The notes below the pieces were generated by a model that was not told where the DNA came from, ran no database searches, and saw nothing but the letters and a program-made list of their open reading frames with translations. The translations under genes and the position numbers were made by a program. 41,613 nucleotides of DNA from positions 1 to 41,613 of the forward strand of contig JAFVAR010000034.1 of the NCBI GenBank assembly GCA_017480425.1. Reading direction: 5' to 3'. This document shows, in pieces, positions 22,883 to 32,428 of this stretch. Every line of letters begins with the position of its first letter. The first letter of the stretch is position 1. Source of the stretch: a bacterium. Its GTDB lineage: Bacteria; Cyanobacteriota; Vampirovibrionia; Gastranaerophilales; Gastranaerophilaceae.

Positions 22883-23733
22883 ATTTTAGGTTCTAATTCT
22901 GCCTCAAAAACATACTCTGCAGGACCTGTCATATAAACATCCTGATTTGGATTATTGATACTGCCTGCCCAATCTATATGTACGACACCGCCAAGAAGCT
23001 CTACATCAACAGAATTTTCTATATACCCGTTTAATACGCCTGCTACAACCGCAGCACTTGCACCTGTACCACAGGCCAGAGTAATACCGCAGCCACGTTC
23101 CCAAACTCTGAGCTCAATTTTTCTATATGATTTAATTTTTACAAATTCGACATTAGTTTTTTCAGGAAATTCACAACTTGTTTCAATTATTGGACCGTAT
23201 TCTTTCGCAAAAGCTAGAGTATCATCTTCCGGCGAAACAAATATTATAAAATGAGGGTTCCCCATAGATACTGCATTACCTTCAAATATCATGTTTTTTA
23301 CGGACATTTTATATTTTAAATTGTTTGCCGGAACAAACGGTATTTTATCAGGCTCAAGAATCGGCTTTGACATATTAACCATTACTCTGCCGTTTTCAAG
23401 CAATCTTGGTTTTATTATTCCTGCAAGAGTACTTACAGTGAATTCCGGTTTTTGAACTAACCCCTTATCATATACATATTTTGAAAAGCATCTTATACCA
23501 TTTCCGCACATTTGCGCAGTTGTACCGTCAGAATTATAAAAATACCAACCTATATCAGCATTATCAACATTTGTATTCGGAATAATAAGACCGTCAGCAC
23601 CGACTCCAAAGTGTCTGTCACAAAGTCTTTTGGCAACTTCTGACATTTTTATATTAATTTTCTTAAACTCATCATAATCCAATATTACAAAATCATTTCC
23701 GCAACCTTGCATTTTGGTAACTTTAATACCCAT
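22879..23733 (-). CDS. dapF: Diaminopimelate epimerase
   Basis: 284 residues. DapF converts LL- to meso-diaminopimelate for lysine and peptidoglycan. Family motifs: KMQGCGNDFVILD at the start, the first catalytic Cys in AQMCGNGIRCF, SMGNPHFI, and the second catalytic Cys in LACGTGASAAVVAG, with VHIDWAG near the end. The start at 23733 is preceded by AAAGGG. Divergent from hisS with only 51 bp between, so promoters overlap. Confidence 0.96.
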   Translation of the reverse strand: MGIKVTKMQGCGNDFVILDYDEFKKINIKMSEVAKRLCDRHFGVGADGLIIPNTNVDNADIGWYFYNSDGTTAQMCGNGIRCFSKYVYDKGLVQKPEFTVSTLAGIIKPRLLENGRVMVNMSKPILEPDKIPFVPANNLKYKMSVKNMIFEGNAVSMGNPHFIIFVSPEDDTLAFAKEYGPIIETSCEFPEKTNVEFVKIKSYRKIELRVWERGCGITLACGTGASAAVVAGVLNGYIENSVDVELLGGVVHIDWAGSINNPNQDVYMTGPAEYVFEAELEPKI

Positions 23734-23784
23734 TTACTTAGCCCTTTCATATAGTACAATTAATTATATAAAGGAATCGATAAT

Positions 23785-25011
23785 ATGGCAATAATAAAAG
23801 TACAAAAAGGAACAAAAGACATACTTCCGACAGAAATGCCGCTTTGGCACTTTATGGAAGAAAAAGCTCTTGAAATTTTTACAAAATATGGTGCTAAAGA
23901 AATAAGAACCCCTATTTTTGAAGCAACAGAACTTTTTGCAAGAGGTGTCGGAGATACAACAGATATTGTTAACAAAGAAATGTACACATTTGAGAAAAGC
24001 GAACGATCACTAACTTTGCGTCCCGAAAACACAGCAGGAGTTGTCCGTTCCTTTATTGAAAACGGTATGCACAGATTATCAGCACCTGTTAAATTGTGGT
24101 ATAAAGGTCCTATGTTCAGATATGAAAGACCGCAGGCCGGACGCCAAAGACAATTCCATCAAGTCGGAATTGAAGTTTTCGGAATCAAACAGCCGACTGC
24201 TGATGCAGAAGTAATTTTAATGGCAATCAATTATCTAAAAGCACTTGGATTAAATGATTTGACTGTTGAAATTAATTCTTTAGGATGTCCTAATTGCAGA
24301 GAAAATTTTAAAACACAATTAAAATCGGTAATCAAACCTTATCTTTCCGAACTATGTCCGGACTGTCAGGAAAGGTTTGAAAAAAATCCGTTAAGATTAC
24401 TCGATTGCAAAGTTACGGAATGCAAAGAAATATATGCTAAACCGGAAATTCAAAAAGTTATCCAAGGCGATTTCATATGTGAAGAGTGTTCAGAACATTT
24501 TAATGAGTTGCTGGGATATATGGATGAGCTTGGTATTAAATACGAACGAAATAAGCTTCTGGTAAGAGGTTTAGACTATTATAACAGAACTGTTTTTGAA
24601 ATTAAATCAAACAACTTGGGCTCACAAAATGCAGTTTGCGGCGGAGGAAGATATGACTCTCTTGTTAAGAATTTAGGTGGCGAAAATACTCCCGCTATAG
24701 GATTCGCAATGGGTATGGAGCGTTTAGCATCTTTGCTTGAAGGCAAACAAGAAGAAAAATTAACTGCATATATAGTTTCAAATAACACCCGAGAAGCAAT
24801 TAAACTTACAGAAGAATTACGCTCCAAAGGTATATCTTGTGAATTTGATTTAACCAATAAAAAATTTGTAAAACAATTAGAAAAAGCGTCTAAAGTTGCA
24901 AAGTATGCACTGATATTGGGTGAAGATGAAATAGCTTCAGGCAAAATAACCATAAAGAACTTAGAGACCTCTGAACAAAAAACAGTCAAAATAGAAGAGC
25001 TGAGCTTATAG
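23785..25011 (+). CDS. hisS: Histidyl-tRNA synthetase
   Basis: 408 residues, class II aminoacyl-tRNA synthetase that charges tRNA-His. Signatures: GTKDILP, motif 2 FRYERPQAGRQRQFHQVGIE, the HisRS-specific VRGLDYYNRTVFEI and AVCGGGRYDSL with GFAMGMERL (motif 3). A C-terminal anticodon-binding domain spans about 325-408. A cysteine set (CPNC, CPDC, CKVTEC, CEEC) in the insertion at about 170-240 looks like a zinc-ribbon subdomain. AAAGGA lies before the ATG. Confidence 0.97.
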   Translation: MAIIKVQKGTKDILPTEMPLWHFMEEKALEIFTKYGAKEIRTPIFEATELFARGVGDTTDIVNKEMYTFEKSERSLTLRPENTAGVVRSFIENGMHRLSAPVKLWYKGPMFRYERPQAGRQRQFHQVGIEVFGIKQPTADAEVILMAINYLKALGLNDLTVEINSLGCPNCRENFKTQLKSVIKPYLSELCPDCQERFEKNPLRLLDCKVTECKEIYAKPEIQKVIQGDFICEECSEHFNELLGYMDELGIKYERNKLLVRGLDYYNRTVFEIKSNNLGSQNAVCGGGRYDSLVKNLGGENTPAIGFAMGMERLASLLEGKQEEKLTAYIVSNNTREAIKLTEELRSKGISCEFDLTNKKFVKQLEKASKVAKYALILGEDEIASGKITIKNLETSEQKTVKIEELSL

Positions 25012-25045
25012 TAGCAAAATTTATTTTTACGAAACTTATACTATT

Positions 25046-25894
25046 ATGCAAATATATAGTATAAATTTCTTAGATTTCAAAAAAAATCAATACGTAAATT
25101 TCAATGCCAGAACAAAAAATCCCCTGCAATTTAAGAATAGTGATTTTTTTGTGAAAATAAGAGGATACGGAAGAAACACTGATTGGGCAGAAAAAATTAT
25201 ATCTACTGCCGATACTGCCGTTACTCAAATTTGTTCAAAAGCCAAATTACAGACAGTTTTATCCGATATTGCAGAAGGTGTACGTATTGCTAATCAATAT
25301 CCGCTTGATATACGTAAACGAGAAGATACAGGGATTCTAAGACTACGGTTAGAAGGATGGAGACACCGTTCTGATTGGGGAAACGGAGACATTTTAACTC
25401 CTTATGGAAAAAAATCAAAATACAAACCATATGAAGAAAGACTTGATAAAATATACTATTTTCCGCTTACAAACCCGTATAATGATATAGAGTTAACAAT
25501 TCCGAATCTTGAGTATCAAGGGTTCGGAATAGATAAATGTTTGGAACATGCTCCTGCAAAATACATAAAAAATGCACTTATTAAAATTGAAAATCTTTAT
25601 AACAATTTATTAGATAACTATATGGGAAAGAAAATATCCGATAGTAATTTAGTAAATATAAACAATACTATTGCAGAAATAAGATGGATACTTGCGCACT
25701 CAACCCCCTGGGAAAGAGGAAGCGATGCAATTGCAAACGTATTCACTCGTGCTTTATACAAGGCATTTGACATTAAAACATATCCGCTTAAAGAAAATTT
25801 ATCACTTGATCTAGAAGCATACTGTACTGAACTTGCAGATTACAAAAAGAATTTTGCATCATATTTTGAAATTGCACCACATATAGTAAAATAA
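25046..25894 (+). CDS. Protein of unknown function with conserved W-x-L-A-H / P-W-E-R-G-S motif
   Basis: 282 residues starting MQIYSINFLDFKK, related in style to the N-terminal tag. Two regions look conserved: RLRLEGWRHRSDWGNGDIL (about 100-120) and EIRWILAHSTPWERGSDAIA (about 211-230), the latter with Trp, His, Arg and Ser positions that might line an active site. Sequences of this W..A...P..RGS type occur in assorted host-associated and toxin-like proteins, but I cannot name a family. There is no Shine-Dalgarno; it starts 34 bp after hisS and is probably cotranscribed. A strong terminator follows. Confidence 0.65.
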   Translation: MQIYSINFLDFKKNQYVNFNARTKNPLQFKNSDFFVKIRGYGRNTDWAEKIISTADTAVTQICSKAKLQTVLSDIAEGVRIANQYPLDIRKREDTGILRLRLEGWRHRSDWGNGDILTPYGKKSKYKPYEERLDKIYYFPLTNPYNDIELTIPNLEYQGFGIDKCLEHAPAKYIKNALIKIENLYNNLLDNYMGKKISDSNLVNINNTIAEIRWILAHSTPWERGSDAIANVFTRALYKAFDIKTYPLKENLSLDLEAYCTELADYKKNFASYFEIAPHIVK

Positions 25895-25907
25895 TTGATT
25901 TATAATA

Positions 25908-25935
25908 AAAGCGCTCTCAGTATTGAGAGCGCTTT
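25908..25935. terminator. Bidirectional terminator between convergent genes
   Basis: A 12-bp perfect stem (25908-25919 with 25924-25935), A-run on the left and T-run on the right, serves both the plus gene ending at 25894 and the minus SLH gene ending at 25958. Confidence 0.85.
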
Positions 25936-25957
25936 ATAGAAATTATACAAACTTATG

Positions 25958-27097
25958 TTATTCGTATATATAACCATTTGTTAAGTCGATTTTCAACGGT
26001 CCAAGCAATCTTATATTTACAATCTGATTTGGAACTGTTAAAACTTTTTGACCTTTGAATAATCTCTTCCAGAATCCGTTACTTGATTCAGGATCAAGGG
26101 TTGCAACACCATATAACATAACTGCTTGATCATTAGGAGTTACAAGAAGTTCATTCTTAATGATAACTTCGCCGTTTTGTTTGAATGTTTTACCCCTTTG
26201 AACGTATTTAATTTGACCTTTCAAATCACTTCCCGCAGGAACTAATAGATAGTGTTCTTTTGTTACGATATTGTTAGGTATTTTTGCAGTGTAAATATCT
26301 GCTGTATTAGATACTTGAGAACCAACAACGCTTTCCAATTTAATCGGAAGGATTGCACCTGCCGGAATTACACCGATAGAACCTTGAACTCTTACGTTAT
26401 CCAAAATATAACCGTCTGCGGTTCTTTTTTGCATTGTATCAGCCAATTTTGCATTAGGATTCAATTTTGCCTCTTGCATCATTCTATATAATAATGCAGC
26501 AACTTCTGCTCTGTATGCAGGTCTGTTTGGATCCATTCTGCCTTCTCTGCCCGGAACGATTACGTCCAAATCAAGAAGTTTTGCTTTAGCAGCTGACATC
26601 AAGAACCATGCCGGTAATTGAGTATAATCTTCATAGCTCTTAGAAATTACACTTTGAGCTTTTTGTTCACTAATTTGAGATGTTGTTAAAGCGTTAACTG
26701 CAATTGTAATTGCTTCAGCTCTTGTAATTGGGTCATAAGGTCTGAATCTTTCACCTCTTCCATCAGGAATTAAGTCAAAGTATACAGCTTTTTGTATAAT
26801 ATTATATCCCCAGAAATCAGGCTCAATATCAGCGAAGTTGATTTCTTGTGATACACTTGCATTTTCTTGTCCTAACGTTTTAATAACCATAGATGCGAAT
26901 TCTGCTCTTGTGACCGGGATATCTGGCTTATATGTACCGTCAGGATAACCAACCAAAACGCCGATATCAGTCAAAAATTTGATTGACTGATAGCACCAAT
27001 GGCTCTCATCCATATCAGTATAAAAAGCATTTGCAGGGCTGTTAAACATGATTATTGTACATAAAACTAATAACCCTTTAAATAATTTTCTGAACAT
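25958..27097 (-). CDS. Exported SLH-domain protein
   Basis: 379 residues with a Sec signal peptide (MFRKLFKGLLVLCTIIMFNS, PANAF). Three SLH repeats follow: about 25-75 (SHWCYQSIKFLTDIGVLVGY, PDGTYKPDIPVTRAEFASMV), 85-135 (DFWGYNIIQKAVYFDLIPDG, ITRAEAITI) and 145-205. SLH domains bind peptidoglycan-linked polymer. The C-terminal half (about 220-379) is beta-rich, with IPAGAILPIKLESVVGSQVS and LVPAGSDLKGQIKYVQRGKT, a TrbI-like pattern also present in the SLH protein at 30328. A strong AGGAGG precedes the ATG. Confidence 0.92.
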   Translation of the reverse strand: MFRKLFKGLLVLCTIIMFNSPANAFYTDMDESHWCYQSIKFLTDIGVLVGYPDGTYKPDIPVTRAEFASMVIKTLGQENASVSQEINFADIEPDFWGYNIIQKAVYFDLIPDGRGERFRPYDPITRAEAITIAVNALTTSQISEQKAQSVISKSYEDYTQLPAWFLMSAAKAKLLDLDVIVPGREGRMDPNRPAYRAEVAALLYRMMQEAKLNPNAKLADTMQKRTADGYILDNVRVQGSIGVIPAGAILPIKLESVVGSQVSNTADIYTAKIPNNIVTKEHYLLVPAGSDLKGQIKYVQRGKTFKQNGEVIIKNELLVTPNDQAVMLYGVATLDPESSNGFWKRLFKGQKVLTVPNQIVNIRLLGPLKIDLTNGYIYE

Positions 27098-27135
27098 TAA
27101 TTGTCCTCCTTTTTCATATTTCGCTTTTTATAATA

Positions 27136-27164
27136 ATACTACTCTAAATATGATAATTTTGCAA
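27136..27164 (-). promoter_or_regulatory. Promoter of the SLH gene
   Basis: Minus strand TTGCAA (27164-27159), 17-bp spacer, TAGTAT (27141-27136), identical hexamers to the rpmG promoter. Confidence 0.65.
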
Positions 27165-27252
27165 TTTGTGATTTTATGTTTTAACAAATCTACATAAAAC
27201 AGGCAATTTTTAAAGAATATTTGTTTTATTATATATGTGAAGGTGTGTTGGC

Positions 27253-29049
27253 ATGCAGATTAAAATTAGTACATCCCCAATATTCGGAAGAAAGTTAAGT
27301 TCTGAAGAAGAAGCTGAATATAGCGATATCCTCAATCGAGGAAAAAATGCCGTGTCTAAATCAGAAAACGGCAAATCAATTTTAGTAGTTCCAACAACTT
27401 CACTTCCGGAAAAAGCTGACTATTGTACAGGGGTCGGATATCTGGGAAGCAAAGAAAGTTTTGATTTTTTTGAGTTCGCAAAAAAATATTGGGGGATAAA
27501 TGAAATTCAGCTCCTTCCGACCGGCCAGTTTCATCAATACGATGGAAAAGTTCCTTTATATTCAGGGACTTCAATGGAACTTGGTAATCATATGATTAAT
27601 TTGGAAAAATTTTTATCTAAAGATGAAATTGCACGTATTGCAAAACAAAATAACGAAAAAAACAAAGTAAATTTTTCAAACATAATAGAAAAGAATTCGG
27701 CACAGGAAAATGCAATAAAAAAATTATACAACAGCATGCCTGAAAACTTAAAACAGGAATTTTGCAGTTACAAAAGTATTCATAAGGAAAGACTGGAACC
27801 AAAAGCAATATATAACGCATTAGTGGAACTTAACGGGCATGATAAATACTTTTGGCATGATACTGACAAATATCTGTATGATGACAGAATTGTAAAGCCG
27901 GATATCAAAGATAAACGCATTAATGAAATAAAATCTCTTAAAACTGAATCTATTGATTTTTATCAATTTAAGCAATTTTTAGCGGATACAAGCTTAAAAG
28001 AAGCAAAAAATGAGCTTAATAAAAAAGGACTTAAGCTTAACGGAGACTTGATTTGCGGTTTTTCAGAAGACGAAAGATGGGCAAATCCAAAGGCATTTAT
28101 AAAAGACAGTACGATAGGATGGGGACAGCAAGCACTTGATTTGGACAGTCCTGAAGCTGAAAAACTCATCAGGCAAAAGGTTAACTTCTACGCAGCCAGA
28201 TTCGACGGAATAAGAATAGACGCATCTTGGACATATATTTCCCCTACAGTCAATCACGCATTCACAGGAGAATTTATACACAAAAAAGACTACGGAGATA
28301 AAATTCTTAATATTATTGATGATGAAGTCAAAAAGGTCAAAGGATGTAATTATGATTTAAAAAATATAATGCATGAATTTGCTGCAGATCCTAAGAATTT
28401 CAATATATTTGATGGTACACAATTAAAGCCGTACATAAGAGATCGTGTAAAAATATACACATCTGACTATCTTTCACCGGATTGGGGAAGCAATGACAAC
28501 TACCTAAAAAGGGGATGGAATAAGGATTATTTTATTATCGGAACAACAAACCACGACAGCTGTGCAATATCTGTTTCCGAGGAACAGGCTGAAACATTAA
28601 GTAATATATTAAAAATTTCTAAAAAGAAACTTTTGAACTTAAAAGAGTTTATTAAAGCTAAATTTGCAGAACCAATGGGCGCAAAAAATACAATGCTGTT
28701 GTTTTCAAATGCATTGGGAATTAATAAAAGTTTCGGCGCAAATAAGAATCCATCGGAAAATTATAAAATAAAAATTGCTGAAAATTTTGAAGAAGAATAC
28801 CATAAAGCACTGCAAAAAGGAGAAGCTTTTAATCCGATGGATGCATTGGAAAAACAATTTGTTGCGCAGGGTCTGGATAAAACTGAAAAAGATTTATACA
28901 AAAAAATTGTTAAATACAGAAAAATTCTTGAGCAAAAAGAAAATTCAAAGCCCTGGGTTAAAATCGGAATCATCTCGGCATGCTCTTTTTTAACAATAGC
29001 AGGCGGATTATATATGTATTTTAAAAAAAATAAAGAGGAAGTTGATTAA
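27253..29049 (+). CDS. Divergent GH77-type glucanotransferase-like protein with C-terminal membrane anchor
   Basis: 598 residues. It is a distant GH77 relative: YCTGVGYLGSKESFDFFEFA near the start, LICGFSEDERWANPKAF (compare GDxPxxVxxDSADVW), the nucleophile block RFDGIRIDASW, a candidate acid/base Glu in IMHEFAADP and TTNHDS as the third acidic site. A hydrophobic helix at the very end (KIGIISACSFLTIAGGLYMY, then basic FKKNKEEVD) looks like a tail anchor, unusual for this family. It starts MQIKISTSPIFGRKL, the N-terminal tag. Whether it is catalytically active is open; it may be a membrane-tethered partner of the enzyme at 20658. It is preceded by GAAGGTG at moderate spacing. Confidence 0.75.
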   Translation: MQIKISTSPIFGRKLSSEEEAEYSDILNRGKNAVSKSENGKSILVVPTTSLPEKADYCTGVGYLGSKESFDFFEFAKKYWGINEIQLLPTGQFHQYDGKVPLYSGTSMELGNHMINLEKFLSKDEIARIAKQNNEKNKVNFSNIIEKNSAQENAIKKLYNSMPENLKQEFCSYKSIHKERLEPKAIYNALVELNGHDKYFWHDTDKYLYDDRIVKPDIKDKRINEIKSLKTESIDFYQFKQFLADTSLKEAKNELNKKGLKLNGDLICGFSEDERWANPKAFIKDSTIGWGQQALDLDSPEAEKLIRQKVNFYAARFDGIRIDASWTYISPTVNHAFTGEFIHKKDYGDKILNIIDDEVKKVKGCNYDLKNIMHEFAADPKNFNIFDGTQLKPYIRDRVKIYTSDYLSPDWGSNDNYLKRGWNKDYFIIGTTNHDSCAISVSEEQAETLSNILKISKKKLLNLKEFIKAKFAEPMGAKNTMLLFSNALGINKSFGANKNPSENYKIKIAENFEEEYHKALQKGEAFNPMDALEKQFVAQGLDKTEKDLYKKIVKYRKILEQKENSKPWVKIGIISACSFLTIAGGLYMYFKKNKEEVD

Positions 29050-29085
29050 ACCTCCTCCAATCAAAATCAACCCAATATTATGTAG

Positions 29086-30012
29086 CTAAATTTCGTCGTC
29101 TAAATAAGTTCTGTATCTGTCTAAACAATCTACTCTTCTAAGTTTTTGTATTGCAATGCTTTCCAATTGTCTTATCCGTTCCTTGGAAAATCCGAGCACA
29201 TTACCAATTTGCTCCAGCGTTTTCGGTTCTTCATCTTCCATGCCAAAGCGGTGCTTTAATATTGACTTCTCTCTGTCGCTCAAATGCCCCAATAAATTTA
29301 TAACATCTTTTTCTTTCAGTTTTTTTTGAACACAACGTTCCGGTGAAATGTATGAAGTATCTTCAACATAATCCTGAATGCACAAATCGTCTGTCACAAG
29401 TGTTTCTAAACTTACAGGTTCAGTTTTGATTGCACATCTTATTTCATCAAGTTTTTTTGTTTCAATTCCTGAAATTTTTGAAATAGTCTCATCATCTGTA
29501 TCCAAAGTTTCATCACATTGAACTTGAGCACACGCTTTTTTGTACTTGCGAATTTTTTCAAGCATATGTACAGGAATTCTTATTGTTCTTGAATTATTTG
29601 AGATTGCTCTTATTATAGTTTGTTTTATCCACCAAGTTGCATATGTTGAAAATTTAAAATTTTTCTTATAATCAAATTTTTCAGCCGCTTTTATTAACCC
29701 CATAGAACCTTCCTGCACTAAATCCATGAAAAGAACTCCTTGCCCTATGTAACGTTTTGCAATACTTACCACAAGCCGCAAGTTTGCTTGAACAAGTTCA
29801 CGCTTTGCACATTCTTTCTCCGGCAATGTTCCCTCCTGAATTTTTCTTCCTAATTCTGCTTCTTCTGCTTTTGTAAGCATTTTCTTTCTTCCGATTTCTT
29901 TTAAATACATTTGCAAAATATCATCGTTGTTGACTATTGTGCTAAATGTTCTCGGGTTTTCCGTATCATCATTCATATCGATGTAATCTATACTATTCAA
30001 AGCATTAGACAT
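29086..30012 (-). CDS. RNA polymerase sigma factor, sigma-70 family group 2 (SigA/RpoD-like)
   Basis: 308 residues from the ATG at 30012 (AGGAGG 8 bp upstream); a TTG one codon earlier is possible. Region 1.2 is [20 protein letters not shown], region 2 is [20 protein letters not shown] to [18 protein letters not shown], region 3 is [15 protein letters not shown], and region 4.2 is [20 protein letters not shown]. The N-terminus is short, lacking the long region 1.1 and non-conserved insert of a full primary sigma, so it is either a compact group 1 or a group 2 alternative factor as in cyanobacteria. Region 2.4 predicts recognition of TATAAT-like -10 elements, so it is not the sigma-28 expected for the promoters at 1987 and 16852. 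Confidence 0.9.
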   Translation of the reverse strand: MSNALNSIDYIDMNDDTENPRTFSTIVNNDDILQMYLKEIGRKKMLTKAEEAELGRKIQEGTLPEKECAKRELVQANLRLVVSIAKRYIGQGVLFMDLVQEGSMGLIKAAEKFDYKKNFKFSTYATWWIKQTIIRAISNNSRTIRIPVHMLEKIRKYKKACAQVQCDETLDTDDETISKISGIETKKLDEIRCAIKTEPVSLETLVTDDLCIQDYVEDTSYISPERCVQKKLKEKDVINLLGHLSDREKSILKHRFGMEDEEPKTLEQIGNVLGFSKERIRQLESIAIQKLRRVDCLDRYRTYLDDEI

Positions 30013-30327
30013 CAACTAAATCCTCCTAAACTATTCTTCTCTCTTCCTTCCATTTTTATAGACGATTTTTATAAAAAAAAGTTCCCCGCTACAAAAAAAT
30101 CTAATACATTTTTAAAGAATCCGTTTTTAAGTTAGCCTGTTTAAAAGCATAATCCCACAGTTGGACTACCTTTTAAGGTAATGTTTTCAGTTATCAAAAA
30201 ACGCATAATTTAGAAGTTAGAATTCAAAAACTATATGAATAAAGAGCAAACCTCTTAATTCATACTCGTTGAAAAGGGATAACAATACGGTAAAACCATT
30301 TATCCCTCGTCTAAAAAGGAGGTCAAA
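30013..30327 (+). promoter_or_regulatory. Upstream region and leader of the Cys-rich SLH gene
   Basis: The 315-bp gap between the divergent sigma-factor and SLH genes contains no gene. Near the SLH start there is a hairpin GGGATAA (30276-30282) with TTATCCC (30300-30306), ending just before the AAAGGAGG ribosome binding site, so it may affect mRNA stability or translation. An ACCTTTTAAGGT palindrome lies near 30169-30180. No single promoter stands out. Confidence 0.4.
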
Positions 30328-32307
30328 ATGACGATTAAAAAACTTTCAGTGGCAGCTGCAATTGCCGTTGGTATAGCAACGTGTTCTTTTAGTACGGCAA
30401 TGGCAGCATGCCCGTGCGACCAGCGCCCGATTGTAACACAAAGCGCTTGTCCTTGTGATGAGCTTCCCACAGTAACAGGAGAAGCTTGTCCGTGCGAAAC
30501 TATGCCGGAACCGACATGCGGATGTAATGAAGTTCCGGAATGCGAGCCATCACCAATTCCGTCTTGCTCACTTTGCCCAAGTGCAAAGAACATTTCACGT
30601 GCTGATATGAGACAAGTTTACTCATATCCTAACGCTATCTACGGAACAAACAATTTTGTAGGTACAGAAAAAGATTCCATCTATTCTGCTGAAGGATATC
30701 GCTCAATAGACGGATTTACAGTTAACAGGCAAGCTAACGGGCTTTATGCCGGAACCATGGGTTCTACTGTCGCTTCTGACGGATCAATTACAGGTGCAGC
30801 TTCAAATATTCCTTGTTTAAATGATTTAACAAATCATCTTGGTGCACCTATAGTAAGAAATGAAGCAAAAATGGACGGCAACGGATGCCCTATACAAATG
30901 GGAACCGCTAATTCTATTCAAGCTATCAAAAAAACTTTAACACCATTTGATTTAAGTCCGTTTGCTGATATGCAAGGTATGACAGGCGGCGCAGCAGGAA
31001 TGATGCAAATGTTTCCTGACGTGCCAAACAGTCATTGGGCTGCTTGCGAAATCGACAAACTTGCTACAAATGATGTTGTTGTAGGATACCCCGATAGACT
31101 GTACAAACCATACAAAAATATTTCTCGTGCAGAATTCGCAACTATGCTGGTTAAAGGTTTTAACAAAGACCTTTACTCAAGTACACCCGAAAAACTATTC
31201 TCAGATGTCCCCAGAAATCACTGGGCTAATTCAGCAATCACAGTTGCAGTACATAACGACTTGTTAAAAGGTTATCCTAACGGAACATTCATGCCTAATA
31301 ACAACGTAACCCGTGTTGAAGCCCTTTGTGCTATGTCAAAAGCAATTCAGTGCGGAGATATGTCACAATGTGACGCTCAAAAAGTTCTTGCTCGCTACAC
31401 TGATGGAGCACAAGTTCCTGACTGGGCACAAATTCCTATTGCTAAAGCATTAGATAAAGGAGCTCTGTCTAATTCACCTAACCCGAACAGAATTAATCCG
31501 TTCGGAGAAGCAACAAGAGCAGATATTGCAGCTATGCTGCAAAATATCCGTGTAGCTACAGGTTTAGATACAAACCCTGTAACTGCTAACAATGATTGTC
31601 CTGTTTGTCCTCTTGATAAAAAAGCTTTCATTGAAGAAGAAGAAATTGTTAAAATTCCTACTCTTAAACTGAGATTCAAAGATCAAGTCAGCGCAAAATC
31701 TTCTCACGTCGGTCAAAGATTTGCAGCTAAAACTATGGAAGACGTAACAATTAACGGACAACTATACCCTGTTGGTTCGAATGTATACGGTAAAGTAGTC
31801 GAAGTTGTCAGACCATCCGGATGCCAAAAAGGTGCTCTTAAACTTGCATTCCAAGAAATTGAAAATTGCGGACACAGAGCAACTTTACCAAGACAAATTC
31901 TTAATGCCGAAATTAACAAGTCAAAAACTCCTAATATAATTTCAAGACTTGTAACCGCACCGCTTACTTGGTCAGGTCAAATGCTTGGTATTGTGGGTAG
32001 AACCGCAGGTGGTATGTTGTCAAACGTTGGTAATGCTCTTGAAGACGTAACTTCTGGTACAGGTATTGCTTTAGGAGAAGCTTTCCAAGGTCAATTCATG
32101 GCATCAGCCAGAAGCGTTGGAGATGTTATTTATGATACAGTTAAAGCTCCTGTTGATGTTGTAAGAACCGCAGTTTCAGGTACAGTCGGGCTTGCTCAGG
32201 CCACCGGTGATGAAATCGGCTATCTTGTTGATGCAAAAGGTTCAAGAATATCCGCTATTAATCCCAGAGAACACGTAACAATCGCTTTCGGATGTAACGG
32301 CAGATAA
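30328..32307 (+). CDS. Exported SLH-domain protein with Cys-rich N-terminal repeats
   Basis: 659 residues, preceded by AAAGGAGG. The signal peptide is LSVAAAIAVGIATCSFSTAM-A. Mature residues about 27-85 contain CxC repeats (ACPCDQRP, ACPCDELP, ACPCETMP, TCGCNEVP, CSLCPS), a short Cys-Pro repeat that could crosslink or bind metal. Three SLH repeats span about 225-410 (SHWAACEIDKLATNDVVVGY, NHWANSAITVAVHNDLLKGY and VPDWAQIPIAKALDKGAL). A beta-rich domain at about 440-545 parallels the C-terminal domain of the SLH protein at 25958. A Gly/Val-rich region with two helix-like stretches follows. Likely a major envelope protein, judging from its strong ribosome binding site and terminator; this is inference. 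Confidence 0.92.
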   Translation: MTIKKLSVAAAIAVGIATCSFSTAMAACPCDQRPIVTQSACPCDELPTVTGEACPCETMPEPTCGCNEVPECEPSPIPSCSLCPSAKNISRADMRQVYSYPNAIYGTNNFVGTEKDSIYSAEGYRSIDGFTVNRQANGLYAGTMGSTVASDGSITGAASNIPCLNDLTNHLGAPIVRNEAKMDGNGCPIQMGTANSIQAIKKTLTPFDLSPFADMQGMTGGAAGMMQMFPDVPNSHWAACEIDKLATNDVVVGYPDRLYKPYKNISRAEFATMLVKGFNKDLYSSTPEKLFSDVPRNHWANSAITVAVHNDLLKGYPNGTFMPNNNVTRVEALCAMSKAIQCGDMSQCDAQKVLARYTDGAQVPDWAQIPIAKALDKGALSNSPNPNRINPFGEATRADIAAMLQNIRVATGLDTNPVTANNDCPVCPLDKKAFIEEEEIVKIPTLKLRFKDQVSAKSSHVGQRFAAKTMEDVTINGQLYPVGSNVYGKVVEVVRPSGCQKGALKLAFQEIENCGHRATLPRQILNAEINKSKTPNIISRLVTAPLTWSGQMLGIVGRTAGGMLSNVGNALEDVTSGTGIALGEAFQGQFMASARSVGDVIYDTVKAPVDVVRTAVSGTVGLAQATGDEIGYLVDAKGSRISAINPREHVTIAFGCNGR

Positions 32308-32323
32308 CAATAAAACTAAACCG

Positions 32324-32357
32324 AAAAGAGAGCAGACATAAACCTGCTCTCTTTTTT
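32324..32357 (+). terminator. Rho-independent terminator of the Cys-rich SLH gene
   Basis: A 12-bp perfect stem (32324-32335 with 32344-32355) is followed by TT; the right arm ends in TTTTTT. Confidence 0.88.
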
Positions 32358-32379
32358 AGTTTTTATAATACTTTGTTTA

Positions 32380-32388
32380 TGATATAAT
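32380..32388 (+). promoter_or_regulatory. rbfA-truB promoter (extended -10)
   Basis: TGATATAAT, a perfect -10 with TGn extension and a weak -35, 40 bp before the rbfA start. Confidence 0.6.
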
Positions 32389-32428
32389 AACATTCAAAGA
32401 GTTTTTATTGTAAACAAAGGAGAAACAG

